Shown here piece after piece: positions 24,383 to 31,853 of a stretch of 64,000 bases of DNA. The stretch spans positions 558,001 through 622,000 of the forward strand of contig NZ_BMTR01000001.1 of the NCBI RefSeq assembly GCF_014649775.1. Direction: 5' to 3'. The number at the start of each line of letters is the position of its first letter. The first letter of the stretch is position 1. This stretch comes from Streptomyces longisporoflavus. Its GTDB lineage: Bacteria; Actinomycetota; Actinomycetes; Streptomycetales; Streptomycetaceae. A model generated the notes under the pieces. That model made no database searches and had not been told where the DNA came from. It saw only the letters and a program-made list of their open reading frames with translations. The translations under genes and the position numbers were made by a program.

Positions 24383-24410
24383 GGATCCTCGGCGCGGCCA
24401 GGAGACCGGC

Positions 24411-25085
24411 TCACTCCTCAAAGGGGGCGGCAAGCAGCAGATCCTCCACTGTGGGCACCGGGAAGCCGGGGAGATGGCGGCGGCCGACCTCGGCGAAGGG
24501 GTGCATGAGCACTGAGGCGGGCTTGGTGCGGCACAGCGACAGGATGTTGTCGACCGCCTCCTTCTTGAAGCCGTCCCGGGGGAAGGCGGCGAGGATTTCC
24601 TCGAGGTCGTCGGACGGGATTTCCCGCAAGTCATTGCCGGCGAAATCGAGCCCGGAGCCGACGGCAATCATGGCGATCTCCGGCCTCTTGCGCGTCGCGA
24701 TGCCGACACTGGTGTGCAAAGCGATGGCGTCCCAGACGACCTCCACTCGCTCGGCCGTCATGCCCCGCGTCCGCAGGAACCGCTTCGCGGCGTCCGCGCC
24801 GTCGACTTCGAAGCGCTCGGTCGGGGTCCGGTACGCCTCGACAAGCCCGAGATCGTGCAGGGCGGCGGCAACGAAGGCGAGTTCACGGTCGTAGCGGACG
24901 CCTCGCCGGTCAAACAGCAGAGAGCTGAAAATGTAGGTCCGCATGACATGGTTGAAGAGTGTCCCGGAGGATGCGCCCCGCACGAACGCCGCGGTTTCCA
25001 CGGCTATTTCGCTGGTCGGGATGTGGACTCCGGCCACCTTCCGCGGGAGGGCGTCGTCCTTCTTTTCATTGCTCTGGTCGAACAT
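24411..25085 (-). CDS. HD-domain hydrolase-like protein
   Basis: A 224-residue protein of the HD superfamily. Metal ligands are visible as the His in LFNHVMRTYIFSSLL and the His-Asp of AALHDLG, with another His in AIALHTSVG. This layout is close to cyanamide-hydratase-like HD proteins rather than nucleotide-signalling enzymes. The ATG at 25085 has AAGGCAAGGCGC upstream. It faces the SDR gene tail to tail. The substrate cannot be told from sequence. Confidence 0.83.
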   Translation of the reverse strand: MFDQSNEKKDDALPRKVAGVHIPTSEIAVETAAFVRGASSGTLFNHVMRTYIFSSLLFDRRGVRYDRELAFVAAALHDLGLVEAYRTPTERFEVDGADAAKRFLRTRGMTAERVEVVWDAIALHTSVGIATRKRPEIAMIAVGSGLDFAGNDLREIPSDDLEEILAAFPRDGFKKEAVDNILSLCRTKPASVLMHPFAEVGRRHLPGFPVPTVEDLLLAAPFEE

Positions 25086-25369
25086 GCGCCTTGCCTTCTT
25101 GTCGGCGGTTGTTACTACGAGCCTATGAATGACCTCGTCGAGCCGACAGCGGCGAAAATGCCGATAATCCCCGGATTCCCGCCAGGAAGGCTTCGCCCTT
25201 CCGTCCGCGCCAGGTCGAGGGCGGGTACGAGTGGAGCAAAACCGTCCCTTGTACCCCGGCTTTCCCGGCTGAAGACACCCGAGTGGAAACTTCAGGCGCA
25301 AGGACGGCTTACGCGTCAGCGGGGTTGTCGACCCCAAAACTCCCGCGCGCAGGCCTCGTTGGGCCGGGC

Positions 25370-25537
25370 ATGGAAGACACGAAAGGCCAGATGGCTACGC
25401 ACCAGCAAGGACAACTCCTCACCGGCGCATACTGGCTGGAGGCGGCAGGGCACTTGGGCGATGAATGCAAGTGGTGCATGCAGCTGGTGCCGGACAACGC
25501 AAAGTCCGAGCAGCGGGCCGGCCGGCAAGCCGAATGA
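25370..25537 (+). CDS. Possible small protein in an otherwise gene-free gap
   Basis: The stretch from 25086 to 25560 holds no clear gene. The best candidate is this 55-residue frame, ending TGAYWLEAAGHLGDECKWCM then QLVPDNAKSEQRAGRQAE. It has a single C-x2-C pair. There is no convincing ribosome site, and an ATG at 25391 is also possible. It may be a fragment of a larger lost gene. Nothing else was seen in the gap. Confidence 0.25.
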   Translation: MEDTKGQMATHQQGQLLTGAYWLEAAGHLGDECKWCMQLVPDNAKSEQRAGRQAE

Positions 25538-25560
25538 CGCGCTCCGCGTTGTCCGCGGCG

Positions 25561-26508
25561 TCAGCCCGCCCGGCCCGCTGAGGTGCGGTCCGGAAGTCGT
25601 TCACGGGTTCCGCCCCCGCCCATCTCGCGCGGCCCGAGTTCGCGGGCGGTGTCGATGAACGCCTGTACGTGAGGCGCGGGAGCGGAATCGGGCAGCACGA
25701 GCGCCCATTCGGTGCGCGGCGCGTCCTCGAGCGGGATCAGCACCACGCCGGGGTAGGCGTAATAGCGCAGGACATGGGCGTTGAGGGGGCAGACCACGCG
25801 TCCGTTGGCGACCAGGGCCAGAAGTTCGTGGAAGGTCCTGGCCGGCGGGCCCCGGTGGATCAGACGCCCGCCCGGCGTCCGCTCCGGACACATCGCCCGG
25901 AGCCACTCCCGGGGAGCACGGGTGCCGGGGTCCGGGACGGTCCGGCCGGCCAGGTCCTCCAGTGACACGCGAGTCCGTGACGCCAGATCGGAGTCCGCGG
26001 CCACGGCCAGGACCCGGCCCTCCGTCAGTACGACGGGCCCGAGCCGGAGCCCGGGGTCGGGCAGCGGGAGCCACCTCAGTTGCGCTGCTACCTCGCCGGT
26101 CCGCAGCCGGGCGAGTGAATCGCTGAAGTGGAACTCCACGAACTCCACGCTGCACTGGGGATGGCGGGCGCGGAACTCTTCGACCAGCCACGCCAGTTCG
26201 GCGGGGAGCGCGCCCATGGCCCCCAGCCGCACGGTCCCGGAGCAGCCGCGGGCAGTGTCCGCGGCGTGCGCCAGGGCCCTGCGGATCAATCCGTAGCCGG
26301 GCCGGAGGTCGTCGCACAGCCGCTGGCCCAGCGGCGTCAGCGTCACGGTGCGGGTGTTGCGGTCGAACAAGGCCCCGCCCAGGCGGCGCTCCTGCCGGCT
26401 GATGGACTGGCTGACGCGTGCCTGGGAGAGATGCAGCCGTTCCGCGGTCCGGCCGAAGTGCAGTTCCTCGGCCAGCGTCAAGAGGATCTCGATGTCCCGC
26501 AGCTCCAT
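25561..26508 (-). CDS. LysR-family transcriptional regulator
   Basis: A 315-residue LysR protein: winged helix at residues 1-62 (MELRDIEILLTLAEELHFGR, then RLHLSQARVSQSISRQERRL) and a substrate-binding domain from about 90. The ATG at 26508 is preferred since GGGGG lies 4 nt upstream; an ATG 15-18 nt further up is possible. It is divergent from vat-vgb and is the natural candidate for its regulator. A LysR-type inverted repeat lies in the shared spacer. Confidence 0.9.
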   Translation of the reverse strand: MELRDIEILLTLAEELHFGRTAERLHLSQARVSQSISRQERRLGGALFDRNTRTVTLTPLGQRLCDDLRPGYGLIRRALAHAADTARGCSGTVRLGAMGALPAELAWLVEEFRARHPQCSVEFVEFHFSDSLARLRTGEVAAQLRWLPLPDPGLRLGPVVLTEGRVLAVAADSDLASRTRVSLEDLAGRTVPDPGTRAPREWLRAMCPERTPGGRLIHRGPPARTFHELLALVANGRVVCPLNAHVLRYYAYPGVVLIPLEDAPRTEWALVLPDSAPAPHVQAFIDTARELGPREMGGGGTRERLPDRTSAGRAG

Positions 26509-26551
26509 GGCGCCCCCATTCATCACTCCCGCTTATGGCTGCCTTACGAAA

Positions 26552-26572
26552 ATCGGCGTTGTTCCGGCCGAT
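26552..26572 (+). promoter_or_regulatory. LysR-type inverted repeat upstream of vat-vgb
   Basis: ATCGGC (26552-26557), 9 nt, GCCGAT (26567-26572). The spacing and the divergent LysR gene fit a LysR regulatory box. It is 44 nt from the LysR start and about 147 nt before vat. Confidence 0.55.
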
Positions 26573-26718
26573 CAGCCTAAACGAGACTCGGCCTCGTCCC
26601 ACTGGTCCGCCAACGCCTCGGCCGGGAACGGCGCCTGCCGCGCCGGTCGGTCGCCCCCTGCTCCTGCCCCCTTCGTTCCGTCCACCGGCCGGGCCGCCTC
26701 ACACAAAGGATCCTCGCC

Positions 26719-27375
26719 GTGGCACCTGATTCGACCACCGTTCATCCGCTGCCCGCGCACGACCGCGTGGTGTTCCTCAAGCCGCTGGTCGCCTCACCGA
26801 AGATCAGTGTCGGCGAGTACACCTACTACGACGACCCCGACGGTGCCACGGAGTTCGAGCACCGCAACGTCCTCTACGCGTACGGCCCGGAGCGACTGAT
26901 CATCGGCAGATACGGCGCGATCGCCACGGGCACCCGCTTCATGATGGCCGGTGGCGAGCATCCGATGATGGGCGTGTCCACCTACCCGTTCACCATGTTC
27001 GGCGGCCGCTGGGCCGAGGAGACCCTGGACATCGTCACGGGCATGCCGAGCCGCGGTGACACGGTCGTCGGCAATGATGTCTGGTTCGGCCACCACTCGA
27101 CCGTCATGCCGGGCGTGCGCATCGGCGACGGTGCCATCATCTCGGCCGGCGCCATGGTCGTCGCCGACGTTCATCCCTACACCATCGTCGGTGGCAACCC
27201 GGCCAGGCCGATCCGGCACCGGTTCAACGACGAAGACGTCGAGCGACTGCTCCGCGCCGCATGGTGGGACTGGCCCACCGACCTGGTCACCGAACACGCC
27301 CGCACTATCATGGCCGGATCCCCCGCAGACATCGCACGCATCGCAGCCCAGCACGACCTGGAGAAGACTCTGTGA
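26719..27375 (+). CDS. vat: Vat-type streptogramin A O-acetyltransferase (xenobiotic acetyltransferase)
   Basis: A 218-residue hexapeptide-repeat (left-handed beta-helix) acetyltransferase of the CatB/Vat group. Diagnostic stretches: IGRYGAIATGTRFMMAGGEH with the catalytic-type His, MMGVSTYPFTMFGG, GDTVVGNDVWFGHHSTVMPG, and YTIVGGNPARPIRHRF. Length and order match Vat enzymes, which acetylate the macrocycle hydroxyl of streptogramin A antibiotics and abolish ribosome binding. Other XATs in the group act on chloramphenicol, so the substrate is inferred mainly from the coupled vgb. Starts at GTG with AAAGGA 9 nt upstream; stop overlaps vgb (GTGA). Confidence 0.85.
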   Translation: MAPDSTTVHPLPAHDRVVFLKPLVASPKISVGEYTYYDDPDGATEFEHRNVLYAYGPERLIIGRYGAIATGTRFMMAGGEHPMMGVSTYPFTMFGGRWAEETLDIVTGMPSRGDTVVGNDVWFGHHSTVMPGVRIGDGAIISAGAMVVADVHPYTIVGGNPARPIRHRFNDEDVERLLRAAWWDWPTDLVTEHARTIMAGSPADIARIAAQHDLEKTL

Positions 27376-28325
27376 CCAGAGTGTCCATCGACGAGCACGC
27401 TGTGGCCGACAGCGGAGCCGGCCCCTACGCCATCACCACCGGGCCGGACGGCGCACTGTGGTTCACCCTGGTCCACAGCGGCCGGATCGGCCGCCTGATC
27501 CCCGGCAAAGACGTCACGAGCCACCAGCTCGACCCCGCGTGCGGGCCGACCATCATCGCCCCGGGCCCCGACGAGGCCCTGTGGTTCACCCAGTACCAGG
27601 CGCACCGGATCGGGCGGATCACCACCGGCGGGGTCATCGACAACTTCGCGATTCCCACCTCCGGCTGCGGTCCTTTCGGTATCGCGGCAGGGCCGGACGG
27701 TGCCCTGTGGTTCACCGAGACCACCGCCGACCGCGTCGGTCGCGTCACCCTCGATGGTGAGGTCACCGAGTTCCCGCTCCCGGTCACGGGCGCATTCCCC
27801 TCCGCGATCACCGCCGGCGGTGACGGCGCGATGTGGTTCACCCTCAACCAGGCGAACGCCATCGGGCGGATCGACATGGACGGAGCCGTGACCCTCCACC
27901 CGCTGCCGACCGAGGGCGCCGCGCCGGTGGGCATCACCACGGGGCGCGACGGGGCGCTGTGGTTCGTCGAGATCGCAGCGGGCCAGATCGGGCGGATCAC
28001 CCCGGACGGGCAGGTCACCGAGTATCCGCTGCCTGATCGCACTGCCCGGCCCCACGCCATCACCGTCGCCGACGACGGCACGGCGTGGTTCACCGAGTGG
28101 GGCGGCAACCGCATCGGCTCGATCACTCCCGACGGCACCATCACCGTGCACGACCTGCCCACCCCCGGCTCCGAGCCGCACGGCATCACGCCGGGCCCGG
28201 ACGGCGCCTTGTGGGCCGCCCTGGAGATCGGATCGCTGGCTCGCATCGCCCCGAGGCCAACGCCGTCTGACCCACGACGCGCCCTCCCCGCACCGGGTAA
28301 GGCGTCGGCAGGCGGTCACCCGTAG
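27372..28325 (+). CDS. vgb: Virginiamycin B (streptogramin B) lyase
   Basis: A 317-residue seven-bladed beta-propeller. Each blade repeats GPDGALWFT...IGRIT. Catalytic residues of the Staphylococcus aureus lyase are all here at nearly the same numbers: Tyr19 (GPYAI), His228 (RPHAI), Glu268 and His270 (SEPHGI), and Glu285 (AALEIG) for the Mg-binding Glu284. The enzyme linearises streptogramin B by breaking the depsipeptide ester. The final about 20 residues (PSDPRRALPAPGKASAGGHP) are an extension. The GTG at 27372 overlaps the vat stop, so the two resistances are co-translated. Its last 10 nt overlap the convergent SUKH gene. Confidence 0.92.
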   Translation: MTRVSIDEHAVADSGAGPYAITTGPDGALWFTLVHSGRIGRLIPGKDVTSHQLDPACGPTIIAPGPDEALWFTQYQAHRIGRITTGGVIDNFAIPTSGCGPFGIAAGPDGALWFTETTADRVGRVTLDGEVTEFPLPVTGAFPSAITAGGDGAMWFTLNQANAIGRIDMDGAVTLHPLPTEGAAPVGITTGRDGALWFVEIAAGQIGRITPDGQVTEYPLPDRTARPHAITVADDGTAWFTEWGGNRIGSITPDGTITVHDLPTPGSEPHGITPGPDGALWAALEIGSLARIAPRPTPSDPRRALPAPGKASAGGHP

Positions 28326-28933
28326 AGCGAGCGGCCGACCGGGCTGTCGCCGGTGAAGCGCTGGCCCGCGGCGATCTCCTCGCCGACCATGGACCAGACG
28401 GACTCGTCGTCACGGAAGGGGAGCGGGTCCACGCTGCTCGTCTCCTCCCGGATGCGCTCGACCTCACTCGCAAGGCGCTCGAAGTCGGCGTCCTCGTCAC
28501 TGCCGTCACCGCTGAAGGTGAACTCCTCGAGCAGCCGCTGGAACCGGAGGGTGACCTGGACGAGCGAGGAGACGTCCGTGTGGAGTTCCCGCGCGGTCCC
28601 CTCGTCGGCGTCAAAGGCGTAAACCTTGCCGGAACCGAGATCGAGGGCGAGGTGAGCGTTGAACAGCCAGCCGATGACGGGCCATTCGCCCGCGTCCTGC
28701 GAGGCGTCCTCGAAGTCCTCGAAGTCGACGACGTCCTGAACGAGCGGCAGCCGACCGGAGTCCTCGTCGGGCTCACGCAGATGGAGCGTCCCGGTGGGAG
28801 CCCCGACGGTCTGCAACAGGAGGGCGCCCTCGCTGTCCGCGGCGGAGGGCGGGAAGGCGGCGGCCGGCAGGGTGGTGAGCCGATCCTCGCCGAAGATGTC
28901 GGCGAGTTCGCTGCGGGTGACGTCGAAAAGCAC
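28316..28933 (-). CDS. SUKH-family protein (SUKH-4 immunity-like)
   Basis: A 205-residue acidic protein. The start VTRSELADIFGEDRLTTLPA, the LPLVQDVVDFEDF region and the strand VIGWLFNAHLALDLGSGKVY followed by LVQVTLRFQRLLEEF fit the SUKH-4 immunity-like group, found next to polymorphic toxins or as orphan regulators. No toxin gene is adjacent, so it may be an orphan immunity gene or a domesticated protein. It starts at GTG 28933 with GGAG 8 nt upstream. It overlaps vgb by 10 nt at the 3' end. Confidence 0.7.
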   Translation of the reverse strand: MLFDVTRSELADIFGEDRLTTLPAAAFPPSAADSEGALLLQTVGAPTGTLHLREPDEDSGRLPLVQDVVDFEDFEDASQDAGEWPVIGWLFNAHLALDLGSGKVYAFDADEGTARELHTDVSSLVQVTLRFQRLLEEFTFSGDGSDEDADFERLASEVERIREETSSVDPLPFRDDESVWSMVGEEIAAGQRFTGDSPVGRSLYG

Positions 28934-29090
28934 TGCTCGAACTCCGAATTCGTCGGCACCGCGGGCGGGCGCCGTGGGGCTGGTTCATGGACGGAGGCGG
29001 TCACGGGCCCGGTGCGGACGTATTCGTCATCTGCTGCCGGCGACTGCACCTTGTACGCGGGGCCCTGTCCGACGACCGCGGACGCCGGTC

Positions 29091-29690
29091 TCAGGACGGC
29101 GGCTGGGGTTCCTGGAGGCCCCGGAGCAGCAGTGCGACCAGACGGCGGGGATCGTAGCGCGGGTCGCTTTCGGGGCCGATACAGAGGTTGCCGATGCCGC
29201 GCATCAGCTCGTACGGCTGCGTTCCCGGTCTGATCTCGCCTGCGGCGGCCGCGGCGTCGAGCAGTTGCTCGGCCACGGGCAGCAGGCGGTCGAGGAAGTA
29301 GGTGTGAAGCGCGGTGAAGCCACTGCTGTCCGGCTGCAGCGTGTTGGCCAGGCCGTGCTTGGTGACCAGGAAATCGACGAAGACGTCGATCCACTGACGC
29401 AGCGCCGCGAGCGGCGAGTCGGCCTCGGCCAGCAGGCGCGGGCCGGCTTCGGCGCACGCCTCGACCTGGTGGCGGAAGACGGCGACGACGAGGTCCGCCC
29501 GGGTGGGGAAGTGGCGGTAGATCGTGCCCATCCCGACGCCCGCCCTGGCCGCGATCTCGCGGATCGGCGCATCGACGCCGGAGGTGGTGAACACCTCGGC
29601 GGCGGCGGCAAGCAGCTTCTGCTGGTTGCGTACCGCGTCGGCCCGTTTGCTCGGAGCCGGCACCTCTCCGGACTGGCCTGCAGTGGGCAC
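29091..29690 (-). CDS. TetR-family transcriptional regulator
   Basis: A 199-residue TetR protein: helix-turn-helix in VFTTSGVDAPIREIAARAGV then GMGTIYRHFPTRADLVVAVF, and a SBP56-like C-terminal ligand domain. The GTG at 29690 is preferred (GGAG 8 nt upstream); further upstream starts would place coding sequence across the operator region. It is divergent from the hydrolase at 29909, with three evenly spaced operators between. Function of the ligand is unknown. Confidence 0.9.
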   Translation of the reverse strand: MPTAGQSGEVPAPSKRADAVRNQQKLLAAAAEVFTTSGVDAPIREIAARAGVGMGTIYRHFPTRADLVVAVFRHQVEACAEAGPRLLAEADSPLAALRQWIDVFVDFLVTKHGLANTLQPDSSGFTALHTYFLDRLLPVAEQLLDAAAAAGEIRPGTQPYELMRGIGNLCIGPESDPRYDPRRLVALLLRGLQEPQPPS

Positions 29691-29730
29691 TGCGCTCTCC
29701 TTCTCCTGGTCTTCCTGATCGCCGACAAGA

Positions 29731-29793
29731 CGGAGCCGTGTTCCGCTGGTAAAACGGAACGCTGTTCCGTATCGTAAGTGGAGCAACGTTCCG
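29731..29793 (+). promoter_or_regulatory. Three operators at an exact 24-bp period
   Basis: CGGAGC-CGT-GTTCCG (29731-29745), CGGAAC-GCT-GTTCCG (29755-29769, extended to a perfect ACGGAAC/GTTCCGT) and TGGAGC-AAC-GTTCCG (29779-29793). All are 6-3-6 inverted repeats whose starts are 24 bp apart. They lie between the TetR start and the hydrolase start. Confidence 0.85.
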
Positions 29794-29908
29794 GTTCAGT
29801 CTAGCCGACACCGGCGCTTCCTCCCTGCCTCACGCACCCGCCCGCCCTCCGTCGCGGCGCGGGCTGCGGCCGAGTCCTCGCAGGGAATACCGAAGGGAAA
29901 ATCTCATC

Positions 29909-30871
29909 GTGAGTGCATCGACTTTCATGACCGACGCCGCTCTCCCGCCCACCCCCGTGCTCTCGTACGGTCCGGTGGTCCTTACCGTGGCCGGACGCCC
30001 CGCTGACCTGCAGATACGCGTCACCCTGCCCGCGTCGGGAACCGATCTGCCGGTCATCCTCCTCTCGCACGGGCACGGCAACTCGAACAACCTCTCCTCG
30101 CTCAACGGCTACGCACCGCTCGCCAACCTGTGGGCGGCCCGCGGCTTCGTCGTCATCCAGCCCACCCATCTCAGCTCCAAGACGCTCAGCCACCTGCACG
30201 CGGACGCTGCCGAGGGGCCCATGTTCTGGCGCTCGCGCGCCGAGGACATGACGCACGTCATCGACCGGCTCGACGAGATCGAGACCGCCGTGCCGCGGCT
30301 CGCCGGGCGCATGGACCGCGAGAGCATCGCGGTGGCCGGACACTCCCTCGGCGGCTTCACCGCCGCCCTCCTGCTGGGCGCCCGGGTCACCGACCCCGAG
30401 AACGGACAGGAGGCAGATCTCACCGAACCGCGGATCAAGCAGGGGGTGCTGCTGGCCGCCCCCGGCAGGGGAGGGGACATCCTGACCGGGGTGATGGCCC
30501 AGCAGGTGCCGATCTTCCGGAGCATGGACTACTCCACCATGACCACGCCCGCGCTGGTGGTCGCCGGGGAGAAGGACGACTCCCGCCACTTCACGGAGAT
30601 GGGCCCGGAGTGGCACGCCGACCCCTACCACCTCGCTCCCGGCAGCAAGACACTGCTCACCCTGTTCGGCGCGGAGCACGGACTCGGCGGGATCAGCGGA
30701 TACGACGCCGCCGAGACCACCGACGAGAACCCCGGGCGGGTCGCCGCGCTCGGCGAGCTCTCTGCGGCTTACCTGCGCACCCAGTTCCGACCGGGCGACA
30801 ACGCCTGGCAAGAGGCCAGTGACGCGCTGGCCACCGGACCCGACGCGTTCGGGCGGATCGAGTCCAAGTAG
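29909..30871 (+). CDS. Alpha/beta-hydrolase (chlorophyllase / dienelactone-hydrolase-like)
   Basis: A 320-residue alpha/beta-hydrolase. The oxyanion region is LPVILLSHGHGNSNNLSSLN, the nucleophile elbow AVAGHSLGGF has Ser146, an acid is near VVAGEKDDSRHF, and the histidine is in FGAEHGLGGISGY. The layout resembles predicted dienelactone hydrolases and chlorophyllase-like esterases. There is no signal peptide. It starts at GTG 29909 and is divergent from a TetR gene that probably represses it through the triple operator. The substrate is unknown. Confidence 0.85.
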   Translation: MSASTFMTDAALPPTPVLSYGPVVLTVAGRPADLQIRVTLPASGTDLPVILLSHGHGNSNNLSSLNGYAPLANLWAARGFVVIQPTHLSSKTLSHLHADAAEGPMFWRSRAEDMTHVIDRLDEIETAVPRLAGRMDRESIAVAGHSLGGFTAALLLGARVTDPENGQEADLTEPRIKQGVLLAAPGRGGDILTGVMAQQVPIFRSMDYSTMTTPALVVAGEKDDSRHFTEMGPEWHADPYHLAPGSKTLLTLFGAEHGLGGISGYDAAETTDENPGRVAALGELSAAYLRTQFRPGDNAWQEASDALATGPDAFGRIESK

Positions 30872-30943
30872 CCCCGGACCGGCGGGGTCTCCGGGGTGGG
30901 CCCGGGGCGGGAAGGCGCTCGGCGCCACCGGCTCCGGGCCGCC

Positions 30944-31591
30944 TCAGTACGGCAAACCCTCCGACGCCGCACGCAGGGCAGCGAGAAGGCACGCGGTGAT
31001 CTCCGCTCCGGAGGCCCCGGGGTCGTGCGCGTACCGCTGGGCGAAGTCCTCCGCCGCCGCGCGCAGCGCGCCGTTGAGGGCTGCCGCGTGCACCTTCACC
31101 CTCAGTTCGTCGGCCTGGCTGCCGGAGCGCCGGGCGAGGAGTCCCGCAAGGACCGGCAGGGCGTCGTCGTGGGCCTGGAGCCACACGGAGCGCAGTGCCG
31201 GGTCGGTGGACGTCATGCGGATCAAATCGAGTATGACGGGGGTGTCCGCGGGCAGTTCGCCGATGCTGCTGGTCTCGGTGAAGAAGTCGAGCAAGGGCAT
31301 ATCCGCCGGCCAGTGGCGCAGTTCGTCCATGACGAAGTCGAGCCCTGCCGACAGGAGGGGCAGCACGCAGCTTTCCTTGGTGGGGAAGTGGCGCCACATC
31401 GTGCGTGCGGAGATCCCCACTGCTTGGGCGATCTGGTCGCCTGTCGTAGCGGTGACGCCCTGTGTGGTGAAGAGGCGGACCGCCTCGCGGGCTATCTCGT
31501 GGCGGAGGGCGGCCTTCCGCCGCTGGACGAGCGACGGCCTGGCGGTCGTATCCGCCGGCTGTCCTCGTTCCGTGGATGGCGCCTCGCGCAC
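30944..31591 (-). CDS. TetR-family transcriptional regulator
   Basis: A 215-residue TetR protein: REAVRLFTTQGVTATTGDQI then AQAVGISARTMWRHFPTKES, with a MftR-like C-terminal domain. Chosen start is the GTG at 31591, with GGAG 5 nt upstream; TTG at 31642 and GTG at 31621 are in frame without ribosome sites. It is divergent from the cholesterol-oxidase-like gene. A short GC-rich inverted repeat (30872-30878 with 30890-30896) separates it from the convergent hydrolase gene. Confidence 0.87.
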   Translation of the reverse strand: MREAPSTERGQPADTTARPSLVQRRKAALRHEIAREAVRLFTTQGVTATTGDQIAQAVGISARTMWRHFPTKESCVLPLLSAGLDFVMDELRHWPADMPLLDFFTETSSIGELPADTPVILDLIRMTSTDPALRSVWLQAHDDALPVLAGLLARRSGSQADELRVKVHAAALNGALRAAAEDFAQRYAHDPGASGAEITACLLAALRAASEGLPY

Positions 31592-31683
31592 TCTCGCTCC
31601 ACCGCCCTCCGTCTCGATCACGGCAGCATAGCGAGCCGCCAACTGGGCTTGTGCAGACGGTCAGATGACGCACACAGACGTCT

Positions 31684-31767
31684 TGTCACAGACTGACACG
31701 CAGCCCTATTCTCCCGTAAGTGACCAGCGGGTAACCCGCGTTGGCCTGCACTGTCATGCCCATGACA
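31684..31767 (+). promoter_or_regulatory. Cluster of three inverted repeats between TetR and oxidase genes
   Basis: TGTCA-N5-TGACA (31684-31698), GCGGG-TAA-CCCGC (31727-31739) and TGTCATG-CC-CATGACA (31752-31767). The first and third share TGTCA/TGACA halves and may be the TetR operators; the middle one is unrelated. Confidence 0.6.
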
Positions 31768-31853
31768 AAAACATGGCGGCCTCTGCTCAAGCACGGATAA
31801 AGCGCCCCCTCAGCACCGTACCCCGCATCCGCACCCCGCCAAGGAGCCGCATC

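Noticed and set aside
26719..28325. The vat-vgb pair as part of a streptogramin biosynthetic cluster
   Set aside because: No nonribosomal peptide synthetase, polyketide synthase or precursor genes lie within the window; only resistance functions are present.
28316..28933. SUKH gene and neighbours as a toxin-immunity locus
   Set aside because: The flanking genes are an antibiotic lyase and a TetR regulator; no secreted polymorphic toxin is present.
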